Both the position numbers and the translations under genes were made by a program. Shown here one piece after another: positions 17,745-24,280 of a stretch of DNA of 54,014 nucleotides. Location of the stretch: positions 1 to 54,014 of the forward strand of contig NZ_VCLA01000082.1 of the NCBI RefSeq assembly GCF_009600885.1. Reading direction: 5' to 3'. This DNA is from Streptomyces jumonjinensis (GTDB taxonomy: Bacteria; Actinomycetota; Actinomycetes; Streptomycetales; Streptomycetaceae). The notes below the pieces were generated by a model. It worked only from the letters and a program-made list of their open reading frames with translations. It ran no database searches and was not told where the DNA came from. Within the stretch, counting starts at the first letter, position 1. Each line of letters opens with the position of its first letter.

Positions 17745-18500
17745 TCAGTTCTTGGGTTCGACGACGGCGACGACCGCGTGCGGCCGTCCGGGGTGAGGCT
17801 GGGTGAAGGCCCGGTGCAGGGCCTCGTGGTCCCGCCCGTCGACGGTGACGGCGGACCAGCCGGCGGCGCTGAAGCGGGAGGCGATCCCGCCGCTCCAGCC
17901 GTGGGTTGCGGACTGGTTGTCGATCACCACGGTGTGCAGCCGGTCCAGGCGGGCGGCGCCCGCGTAGGCGAGGGCCTCGTGGTTGCTCCCCTCGTCCAGT
18001 TCGGCGTCGCCGATGAGCACCCACACGGCCGGGTCGGACAGCCCTCGGGCGCGCAGCCCCAGTGCGGTGCCCACCCCCATCGGCAGTCCGTGGCCCAGCG
18101 AACCGCTGCCGATCTCCACCCCCGGGATCAGGGTGCGGTCCGGATGGTGGCCCAGGGGGGAGTGGAAGCGCCCGAAGGTGGGAAGCACGGCAGGATCGAT
18201 GAAGCCCTTCGCGGCGAGGATGGCGTAGTAGGCCATCGGGCCGTGGCCCTTCGAGAGCAGAAAGCGGTCGCGGTCGGGGGCCTCGGCGGTGTCCGGGGAG
18301 ACCCGCAGCACCCGGTCGTACAGCACCCACAGCGTGTCGAGGGTGGAGGTCGCGGCGGGGCCGTGCTTCTCGGCGCCGTCCATCAGGCTCATCAGCGCGG
18401 GCAGTTCGGCCCAGCCGATCGTGCTGTCAGGGGAAGGGGAAGGGGAGGGGGAAGGGGAGGGGGAGCGGAGGGAGATGAGGTCTTCACTGGTCGAGGTCAT
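17745..18500 (-). CDS. Transketolase, N-terminal (ThDP diphosphate-binding) subunit
   Basis: A 251-aa subunit with LSKGHGPMAYYAILAAKGF, GSLGHGLPMGVGTALGLR and the ThDP/Mg motif GDAELDEGSNHEA. The N-terminus contains an odd SPSPSPSPSPSP run encoded by a G/A tandem tract at about 18428-18475, absent from typical members. It is the first gene of the split transketolase operon. The promoter upstream is of MerR/SoxR type and the ATG follows its -10 box by 7 nt without a Shine-Dalgarno, suggesting a leaderless transcript. Confidence 0.88.
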   Translation of the reverse strand: MTSTSEDLISLRSPSPSPSPSPSPDSTIGWAELPALMSLMDGAEKHGPAATSTLDTLWVLYDRVLRVSPDTAEAPDRDRFLLSKGHGPMAYYAILAAKGFIDPAVLPTFGRFHSPLGHHPDRTLIPGVEIGSGSLGHGLPMGVGTALGLRARGLSDPAVWVLIGDAELDEGSNHEALAYAGAARLDRLHTVVIDNQSATHGWSGGIASRFSAAGWSAVTVDGRDHEALHRAFTQPHPGRPHAVVAVVEPKN

Positions 18501-18507
18501 GAGGAAC

Positions 18508-18538
18508 AGCTTTCAACCTCAAGTGCACTTGAAGTCAA
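18508..18538 (-). promoter_or_regulatory. MerR/SoxR-type promoter of the split transketolase operon
   Basis: Read on the minus strand: -35 TTGACT (18538-18533), a 19-bp spacer and -10 AAAGCT (18513-18508). The spacer contains the dyad ACTTCAAG-TGCA-CTTGAGGT (18535-18516; 7 of 8 arm pairs). A 19-bp spacer carrying a CTCAAG/CTTGAG dyad is the hallmark of MerR-family, especially SoxR, activation. Spacing from the -10 to the ATG is identical to that of the ABC exporter promoter at 24110-24140. Confidence 0.7.
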
Positions 18539-18595
18539 GTGGGTTTCTGATCGGGTGGGGACGGCGCTCGGTACGGGGGTATCCGCGGAGGGCTG

Positions 18596-19753
18596 TCAGC
18601 CGCCCGGCTCCGGCTCCGGCCGACCGGGCCCCGCGGAGCCGCCCCGGTCCCCGGAGCTCACCGGTCGGCCCAGCGGCGTTCGAGATGGATCCCGGTGAAC
18701 ACGGCGACCTTGGCACGCAGCACCCATGGATCGAAGGGCTTGCCGATGTAGTCGACCGCGCCCGCCGCGTACCCACGGGCGGAATGCTCCGGGTCCGCCC
18801 CCATCGCGGTGAGGAAGATGATCGGCACATCGCGGGTGCGAGGCCGGCGTTTGATGTGCGCGGCGGTCTCGTAGCCGTCCATGTCGGGCATCTGGACATC
18901 CATGATGATCACCGCGAAATCGTTGTCGTCCAGCAGTGCCTTGAGCGCCTCCCGCCCCGAGGAGACCGCCACCAGCTCCTGATCGAGCGTCGACAGCACC
19001 GCACTCATGGCGAGCAGGTTGTCCGACTGGTCGTCCACCACAAGGATCTTGGGCAGGCGCTGCGCGTTCCGGGGAGCGACCGGCAGCGCGGCCGGTCTGC
19101 TGCACCCGCTCGATGGCCTCCAATTGGCGTTCGAGGAGCTCACACCGCGCTTCGGCCTGATCGCGCCGCTGCTCCGCCGTGACCAGGTCCGCGGCGAGCC
19201 GGGCCGCCTCGTCCCGCAGAGCGTCGCGTTCCCGCAGCAGCTCGGAGACGTCGGGGCGGGCCGCCGCCAGCAGATCCGCTCGTTCGCGCTCGGCGCTCCA
19301 CTCCGCTTCCAGCTGGCTCAGACGCACCTCCAGATCGGCGATGCGGTGCTTGCGGTCCAACAGCGCGTCTCCCAGCACGTCGCCGCGCGCGGTGGAGCGG
19401 CGTGAGACCCGGTCGGCGTCGGCGAGTTGCCGCTCCAGCACCTCCACGGCGTGCTTGGGCGAGGCCCCCGTCGCGACGGCGGCGCGGTGCAGACCGCGCA
19501 GCAGCTCGATGGCCTCGGGGGTGGCGACGGTGCCACGGTGTTCGGCGAGATCGGTGAAGAGATCCATCACCACCTCCCAGGGAGGTACCCGGGTGCCGCT
19601 CAGATAGCGTGAGAAGGTCCCGGGATCCCGGATACGCCGCGCCGCGTACCGCCGCACCGACACATCCAGCCCGTCGAACAGCTCGCGCAGCGCCTGCGCC
19701 AGCGCCCGGGACTCCTGCGTCAGATCCTGGGCCAGCGGCCGGAGCTCACCCAC
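18596..19753 (-). CDS. HTH-like / coiled-coil regulator protein, apparent frameshift at its end
   Basis: The GTG at 19753 opens a protein whose first about 80 residues (LAQALRELFDGLDVSVRRYA, GTFSRYLSGTRVPPWE) match a common Streptomyces helical, HTH-like N-terminal module. Residues about 110-235 form a long coiled coil ending in CELLERQLEAIERVQQ. Beyond that point this frame is proline/arginine-rich shadow sequence over the receiver domain, so the true protein probably shifts +1 into the response-regulator frame or is truncated. Total open frame is 385 codons. It overlaps the upstream small membrane protein gene by 8 nt (GTGGGTGA). Confidence 0.65.
   Translation of the reverse strand: MGELRPLAQDLTQESRALAQALRELFDGLDVSVRRYAARRIRDPGTFSRYLSGTRVPPWEVVMDLFTDLAEHRGTVATPEAIELLRGLHRAAVATGASPKHAVEVLERQLADADRVSRRSTARGDVLGDALLDRKHRIADLEVRLSQLEAEWSAERERADLLAAARPDVSELLRERDALRDEAARLAADLVTAEQRRDQAEARCELLERQLEAIERVQQTGRAAGRSPERAAPAQDPCGGRPVGQPARHECGAVDARSGAGGGLLGAGGAQGTAGRQRFRGDHHGCPDARHGRLRDRRAHQTPASHPRCADHLPHRDGGGPGAFRPWVRGGRGRLHRQALRSMGAACQGRRVHRDPSRTPLGRPVSSGDRGGSAGPGRPEPEPGG
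18658..19143 (-). CDS. Response regulator receiver protein (possibly part of a frameshifted fusion)
   Basis: A 161-aa reading frame with a complete receiver domain: acidic pair in ILVVDDQ (Asp37/38), phospho-acceptor Asp82 in MDVQMPDMDG, Thr in FLTAMG and Lys in GKPFDPW. No DNA-binding output domain follows. The first about 30 residues from the GTG at 19143 overlap, in another frame, the end of the upstream coiled-coil gene and look non-native; real homology starts at about RLPKILVVDD near 19056. Either a translationally overlapping gene or the second half of one protein broken by a single-base frameshift between about 19055 and 19110. No cognate histidine kinase is nearby. Confidence 0.8.
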   Translation of the reverse strand: MSSSNANWRPSSGCSRPAALPVAPRNAQRLPKILVVDDQSDNLLAMSAVLSTLDQELVAVSSGREALKALLDDNDFAVIIMDVQMPDMDGYETAAHIKRRPRTRDVPIIFLTAMGADPEHSARGYAAGAVDYIGKPFDPWVLRAKVAVFTGIHLERRWADR

Positions 19754-19973
19754 GGGCGTCCCCGTCCTCCGCCCCGGCCCGCTCCCGCGGCCGATCGCCC
19801 GCGACCAGCCGGTCGAAGAACGGCACGGCGAGCCCGGCCGCCGCCAGACCTGCCAGCACGCTCCGGGCGGCTCCGTCACCCGCGAGCGTGCTCAGCACGC
19901 CTGCCGTCACCCCGGCCAGGGCGGAGAGCAACAGCACGAGGGTCGCTCTCAGCGACAGCAGTGAACGGTCCAT
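19746..19973 (-). CDS. Small membrane protein
   Basis: A 75-aa protein with two hydrophobic segments (ATLVLLLSALAGVTAGVLST and SVLAGLAAAGLAVPFF) and a charged cytoplasmic-type C-terminus (DRPRERAGAEDGDARG). The ATG at 19973 has GGGGA upstream; ATG 19988 is an alternative. The stop overlaps the start of the next gene by 8 nt, so this is probably the first gene of a coupled three-part operon (membrane protein, coiled coil, receiver). The function is not recognised. A membrane anchor or sensor for the regulator downstream is a guess. Confidence 0.6.
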   Translation of the reverse strand: MDRSLLSLRATLVLLLSALAGVTAGVLSTLAGDGAARSVLAGLAAAGLAVPFFDRLVAGDRPRERAGAEDGDARG

Positions 19974-20213
19974 CACGTCCCCTTCCATTCCCCGCCGCCA
20001 GGCGTCGGCGGGACGCCGGGCCACCCGGCGTATCCCGCGGGCGGTGAGCCCCAGCATGGAGCCCGGGGGAGCCGTTGCGCTCGGCGACCGCCGGATCGGC
20101 AACGTTGGCCGCGTTGCCACGGGACGGGGCTCGTCCCGCAACGCCTGCGCCGCGACGCGGACGGACCGTGCCGAGCAGCGGCCGGCCGACGGACCGCTTC
20201 CGCCGTGGCGCGG

Positions 20214-20918
20214 TCAGCGGCCGGGGTTCGCGGTGGGGCGGGGCCGGCAGCGGGTGACGGTGAGGACGTCGTTCGCCGTGAGCTCGGGGAGACACGCCTG
20301 CACCCAGTCCCGTCCCAGGGTGAATACGCCCTCCCAGGTGGACTCCGTCTCCTCGCGCATCAGGGCGGGAATCGAGCCGTCCGGGCCGGCGCCGCAGTGG
20401 TCGGGCCAGCGCCGCTCCCATGCCGACTGGCGGGCTTCCCACTCCTCGTCCGGCCACAGCGGGTGCATGTTGAGGACGGCGTGCCAGGCGTCGTACGAGG
20501 AGAGCACGGCCCGGTCGGCCCGGACGCGGGCCGTCAGCACCGCCGTCTCGGTGGGCTCGTCCGCCAACATGGAGACCAGGCCCCGGCGGGAGACACGGGC
20601 CCACGCCCACACCGGCGAGGCGTCCGGAGGCATGGGGAGACCGAACCGCTGTGCCATGCGGTGGGCCATCCACGCGTACGACCGGGTGAATTCGGGCGTC
20701 GCGGTGGCGGTGCTGCCACGCAGGACGCCGGTGCGGCGCAGCTCCTCGTAGGCGGCCGGTGACTGCACGGTACGCAGCGTCAACTCCCCGCCGCTCAGGC
20801 GGCGGTCGAGGCGGCCGGGGGGAACAGCCTCGGCGGGAGGCGCGCACGGGAGGTCGTCCCAGGGCGGGAGCGGGGAACACGCCGGCGGGTGGGGTGTGCG
20901 GGGGAGGGGCAAGGGCAT
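20214..20918 (-). CDS. DUF3841 family protein
   Basis: A 234-aa protein resembling DUF3841: the LRTVQSPAAYEELRRTGVLR opening, the FTRSYAWMAHRMAQR helix and a VWAWARV strand followed by acidic WPDEEWEARQSAWERRW. No catalytic role is known to me. The ATG at 20918 is chosen just before the proline-rich N-terminus; upstream in-frame sequence lies in the divergent promoter region. It is divergent from the VOC gene and transcribed alone. Confidence 0.7.
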   Translation of the reverse strand: MPLPLPRTPHPPACSPLPPWDDLPCAPPAEAVPPGRLDRRLSGGELTLRTVQSPAAYEELRRTGVLRGSTATATPEFTRSYAWMAHRMAQRFGLPMPPDASPVWAWARVSRRGLVSMLADEPTETAVLTARVRADRAVLSSYDAWHAVLNMHPLWPDEEWEARQSAWERRWPDHCGAGPDGSIPALMREETESTWEGVFTLGRDWVQACLPELTANDVLTVTRCRPRPTANPGR

Positions 20919-21021
20919 CCGTTCTCGGTGTGCGACGGCGCTGGGCCGTCCGTCCCTCCAGGAAACCAGATGCACCCGGAGTGCGGCTCCATCGGCCCGG
21001 GGCACGGCGCTGGACGACGGG

Positions 21022-21051
21022 TTGCGGCTGCGTCCAGGTAACCCGTACAAC
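21022..21051 (+). promoter_or_regulatory. Candidate promoter of the VOC gene
   Basis: TTGCGG (21022-21027), an 18-bp spacer and TACAAC (21046-21051). The ATG lies 7 nt after the -10 box with no Shine-Dalgarno, again implying a leaderless mRNA. Confidence 0.45.
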
Positions 21052-21058
21052 CGTTTGC

Positions 21059-21511
21059 ATGGCACTGAACTGGAAGCTCGTCATCGACAGCGACAACGCG
21101 GCCGTGCTCGCGGATTTCTGGGCCGCCGCGCTGGATTACACGGTGGAGGACCCCGACGCCCTCATCGGGCAGCTCCTCGCCGCGGGTCACATCGGCGAGG
21201 ACGCGGTCACCGAACACGGAGGCCGCCGGAGGTTCCGGGGCTACGCCGCGATCCGGCACCCCGAGGACCCGTTCGACGAGACGAGCGGCATCGGCCGTGG
21301 CCGCCGGCTCCTCTTCCAGGACGTGCCCGAGAGCAAGACCGTCAAGAACCGTCTGCACATCGACGTCCACGCCGAATCCGAGGGGCTCGACCATCTGGTG
21401 GCGAGACTGGAGTCCCTGGGCGCCACCCGGGTACGGGAGGTGGACAGGGGCCCGGCCGGACACTGGTGGATCATGCTGGACCCCGAGGGCAACGAGTTCT
21501 GCGCCGCATAG
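21059..21511 (+). CDS. VOC (glyoxalase/bleomycin-resistance fold) protein
   Basis: A 150-aa protein of the vicinal oxygen chelate superfamily in the form common in Streptomyces (MALNWKLVIDSDNAAVLADFW at the N-terminus, LHIDVHAESEGLDHLVARLE and WIMLDPEGNEFCAA at the end). The His in LHIDVH and the Glu near the C-terminus (GNEF) are the usual metal-ligand positions. Substrate unknown; members include dioxygenases, glyoxalases and drug-binding proteins. It is monocistronic. Confidence 0.85.
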   Translation: MALNWKLVIDSDNAAVLADFWAAALDYTVEDPDALIGQLLAAGHIGEDAVTEHGGRRRFRGYAAIRHPEDPFDETSGIGRGRRLLFQDVPESKTVKNRLHIDVHAESEGLDHLVARLESLGATRVREVDRGPAGHWWIMLDPEGNEFCAA

Positions 21512-21587
21512 CCCGGGGCGGCCCTCCGGCGGCCCAGCGACCTCCCACGGCCCAGTGACCTTGATCATGACAAACTGCGTCCTCCGG

Positions 21588-21606
21588 CCCGGCGTTCGAC
21601 GCCGGG
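21588..21606. terminator. Stem-loop CCCGGCG-TTCGA-CGCCGGG
   Basis: A perfect 7-bp GC stem with a 5-nt loop, between the VOC stop and the lipoprotein start (24 bp before the latter). It may terminate the VOC transcript or be part of the lipoprotein leader; the sequence does not decide. Confidence 0.45.
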
Positions 21607-21630
21607 TGAGTCTGTCGCAAGGGTGGGGTC

Positions 21631-22173
21631 ATGAGAGGGCTGAGAAGTTCGATGACGGCGAGCGTCGTCGCGGGGACGCTGCTGCTCGCGGGGTGCGGGG
21701 GCACCGCCGACAGCGCTGAGCGGCCGTCCGCGGGCGAATCGTCGGCGTCCGCTTCGGCGAAGCCGTCGCCGAAGCGGATGCCGTCCAGGGACAAGGCGCA
21801 GAAGCGGGAGAAGTCCAGCGAGGAGGTGCTGAGCGACTTCCGCGCCGCCGCGGAGGGCATCGGGGAAGAGGTGATCGTGCACGACTTTCCCAAGGAACGC
21901 GAGGGCTGCCAAGTCATGGTCACGGTGCTGTCCCGGAACCGCCTGGGCCGGGCCGAGGTGAAGCGTGTCGGCGACCGGCTCCAGCAGCGAGGGTGGCAGG
22001 GAGAGGGTCTGGTAGACGGGATGGGGGACGAGCTGGCGGGTCTCATCACGGAGTCCGGTGTGTGGTACGGCACGCTGACGGCGAGCCGGTTGCCGGAGAA
22101 GGCCAAGGCCCAGGCGGGCCCGAACGAGTGGGGGTTCCTCCTCGATGCGATCGGGCGGTGCGGCAAGCCCTGA
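21631..22173 (+). CDS. Secreted lipoprotein, unknown function
   Basis: A 180-aa protein with a lipoprotein signal (lipobox LLAGC, acylated Cys at about 21) followed by a Ser/Ala/Lys-rich linker and a compact domain of about 120 residues (VIVHDFPKEREGCQVMVTVL, GVWYGTLTASRLPEKAK). Two Cys in the mature domain (EGCQ and GRCGKP) could form a disulfide. AAGGGTGGGG precedes the ATG. The family is not recognised. It converges with the ABC exporter; only 27 bp lie between. Confidence 0.75.
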   Translation: MRGLRSSMTASVVAGTLLLAGCGGTADSAERPSAGESSASASAKPSPKRMPSRDKAQKREKSSEEVLSDFRAAAEGIGEEVIVHDFPKEREGCQVMVTVLSRNRLGRAEVKRVGDRLQQRGWQGEGLVDGMGDELAGLITESGVWYGTLTASRLPEKAKAQAGPNEWGFLLDAIGRCGKP

Positions 22174-22200
22174 TCGCGCCCCGCTGAGCACCGGCCCCGT

Positions 22201-24102
22201 TCAGACCCGCACCCTCTCCCCGGAGTCCGCTCCCTCGGATTCGGCCGCCGTGAACTGGGTGCGGTACAGCTCCGCGTACCGCCCGTTCTCCGCCAGCAGC
22301 CCCTCGTGCGTGCCGCGTTCCACGATCTGCCCGCCCTCCACCACCAGGATCTGATCGGCGGCGCGCACCGTCGACAGCCGGTGGGCGATCACCACGGCCG
22401 TACGCCCCGACAGCGCCTCGGTGAGCGCCGCCTGTACCGCGGCCTCCGAGGTGTTGTCGAGATGAGCGGTCGCCTCGTCGAGGATGACGACCCGCTGACG
22501 GGCCAGCAGCAGCCGGGCGATGGTCATACGCTGCCGCTCGCCGCCCGACAGCCGGTATCCGCGCTCGCCGACGACCGTGTCGAGCCCGTCCGGCAGCGAT
22601 CGCACCAGCTCCTCCAGCCGCGCCCGGCGCAGCACGCCCCACAGCTCGTCCTCCGTCGCCTCCGGCCGCGCGAGCAGCAGGTTCTCGCGTACGGACTCAT
22701 GGAAGAGGTGCCCGTCCTGGGTGACCATCCCCAGCGTGCCGCGCAGCGACGCCGCGGAGAGATCCCGTACATCGACGCCGCCGATCCGCACGGCGCCCTC
22801 GTCCACGTCGTACAGGCGCGGAAGCAGGGAGGCGATGGTCGACTTGCCCGCGCCCGACGATCCCACGAGCGCCACGGTCTGCCCGGCCTCGGCGCGGAAG
22901 GAGATGCCGCGCAGGACCTCGTCACCGCCCCGGGGGTCGAGCGCGGCGACCTCCTCCAGCGAGGCGAGCGACACCTTGTCCGCGGAGGGGTAGGCGAAGC
23001 GGACGCCCTCGAACTCGACGGCGACCGGCCCCTCCGGCAGTTCCACCGGGTCCGGCCGCTCCTCGATGAGCGGCTTGAGATCGAGTACCTCGAAGACGCG
23101 CTCGAAGCTCACCAGGGCGCTCATCACCTCCACCCGGGCCCCCGCGAGCGCGGTCAGCGGTGCGTACAGCCGGGTCAGCAGAAGAGCCAGGGCGACGACC
23201 GCGCCGGGCTCCAGGGCGCCGCGCAGGGCGTAGTAACCGCCGAGACCGTAGACCAGCGCGAGCGCGAGCGCGGAGACCAGGGTGAGAGCGGTCATGAAGG
23301 TGTGCTGCGCCATCGCGGTCCGGACGCCGATGTCCCGGACCCTGGCGGCCCGCGCCGCGAACTCCGACGACTCGCTCCCCGGCCGTCCGAACAGCTTGAT
23401 CAGGGTGGCCCCGGGTGCGGAGAAACGCTCGGTCATACGGGTCCCCATCGCCGCGTTCAACTGCGCGGCCTCACGGTGGAGCAGAGCCATCCGCTTCCCC
23501 ATCCGCCGTGCGGGCACGATGAACACCGGCAGCAGCACCAACGCCAGCAGGGTGATCTGCCACGACAGGGTGAGCATCACGGCAAGGGTGAGCAGCAGGG
23601 TGACGGTGTCCCCGACGACCCGGGAGAGGGTGCTGCTGAAGGCATGCTGAGCGCCGATCACATCGTTGTTGAGACGGCTGACGAGCGCGCCGGTCCGGGT
23701 GCGGGTGAAGAACGCCACCGGCATCCGCTGCACATGGTCGAAGACCGCCCGCCGCAGGTCGAGGATCAGATCCTCGCCGAGGGCGGAGGAGAGCCGGCGT
23801 TCGAGGAGGCCGAGTCCGGCTTCGGCGACCGCGATCAGTGCGATGAGCGCGGCGAGCCGGATGACGATCCCCTGCTCGCCGTGGGACACGATCGTGTCGA
23901 CGACCTGTCCGGCGAGCACGGGCGTGGCCACCGCGAGCAGCGCGGTGAGGATGCTGAGCAGGACGAACTGGAGGATACGGCGGCGGTGGGGCCGTGCGAA
24001 GCCCACGATCCTCCGCAGGGTGGCGCGGGCGAAGGGCCGCCGTCCCTGTTCGGCGTTCTTCATGTGGTAGAGCTGGGTCCAGGCTGTGGTCTCCATGGTC
24101 AT
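22201..24102 (-). CDS. ABC exporter, fused membrane and ATPase domains
   Basis: A 633-aa half-exporter. It has six membrane helices (about 40-340) followed by an ATPase with Walker A VGSSGAGKST near 415, signature LSGGERQRM near 517, Walker B VVILDEATAHLD near 540 and an H-loop VIAHRLSTVRAAD. It should work as a dimer exporting a lipophilic or drug-like compound. The promoter just upstream contains a perfect SoxR-type box, and the ATG at 24102 falls at the predicted transcription start (ATG 24096 is an alternative). The S. coelicolor SoxR regulon, as I recall it, includes an ABC transporter, so this may be its counterpart; orthology is untested. Confidence 0.93.
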   Translation of the reverse strand: MTMETTAWTQLYHMKNAEQGRRPFARATLRRIVGFARPHRRRILQFVLLSILTALLAVATPVLAGQVVDTIVSHGEQGIVIRLAALIALIAVAEAGLGLLERRLSSALGEDLILDLRRAVFDHVQRMPVAFFTRTRTGALVSRLNNDVIGAQHAFSSTLSRVVGDTVTLLLTLAVMLTLSWQITLLALVLLPVFIVPARRMGKRMALLHREAAQLNAAMGTRMTERFSAPGATLIKLFGRPGSESSEFAARAARVRDIGVRTAMAQHTFMTALTLVSALALALVYGLGGYYALRGALEPGAVVALALLLTRLYAPLTALAGARVEVMSALVSFERVFEVLDLKPLIEERPDPVELPEGPVAVEFEGVRFAYPSADKVSLASLEEVAALDPRGGDEVLRGISFRAEAGQTVALVGSSGAGKSTIASLLPRLYDVDEGAVRIGGVDVRDLSAASLRGTLGMVTQDGHLFHESVRENLLLARPEATEDELWGVLRRARLEELVRSLPDGLDTVVGERGYRLSGGERQRMTIARLLLARQRVVILDEATAHLDNTSEAAVQAALTEALSGRTAVVIAHRLSTVRAADQILVVEGGQIVERGTHEGLLAENGRYAELYRTQFTAAESEGADSGERVRV

Positions 24103-24109
24103 GGGGGAG

Positions 24110-24140
24110 ACGGTAGGACCTCAAGCTCCCTTGAGGTCAA
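24110..24140 (-). promoter_or_regulatory. SoxR/MerR-type promoter of the ABC exporter
   Basis: On the minus strand: -35 TTGACC (24140-24135), a 19-bp spacer and -10 TACCGT (24115-24110). The perfect 8-bp dyad ACCTCAAG-N4-CTTGAGGT occupies 24118-24137. The arms CCTCAAG / CTTGAGG are those of the E. coli soxS SoxR box. The ATG begins 7 nt past the -10, so the mRNA should be leaderless. Confidence 0.82.
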
Positions 24141-24280
24141 GGGTGCGGGACGCGCCGCCTATCACCGGGCGATCTCGTCTCCTGGCCGGAAGCAGCCGGG
24201 GTCCCGTGACGCCCGGAGCGTCCCCGCGACCCGGCGAGCCCTGCCCGCGAACGGCAGAACGGCAAGGCCCGCCCCGGCCG

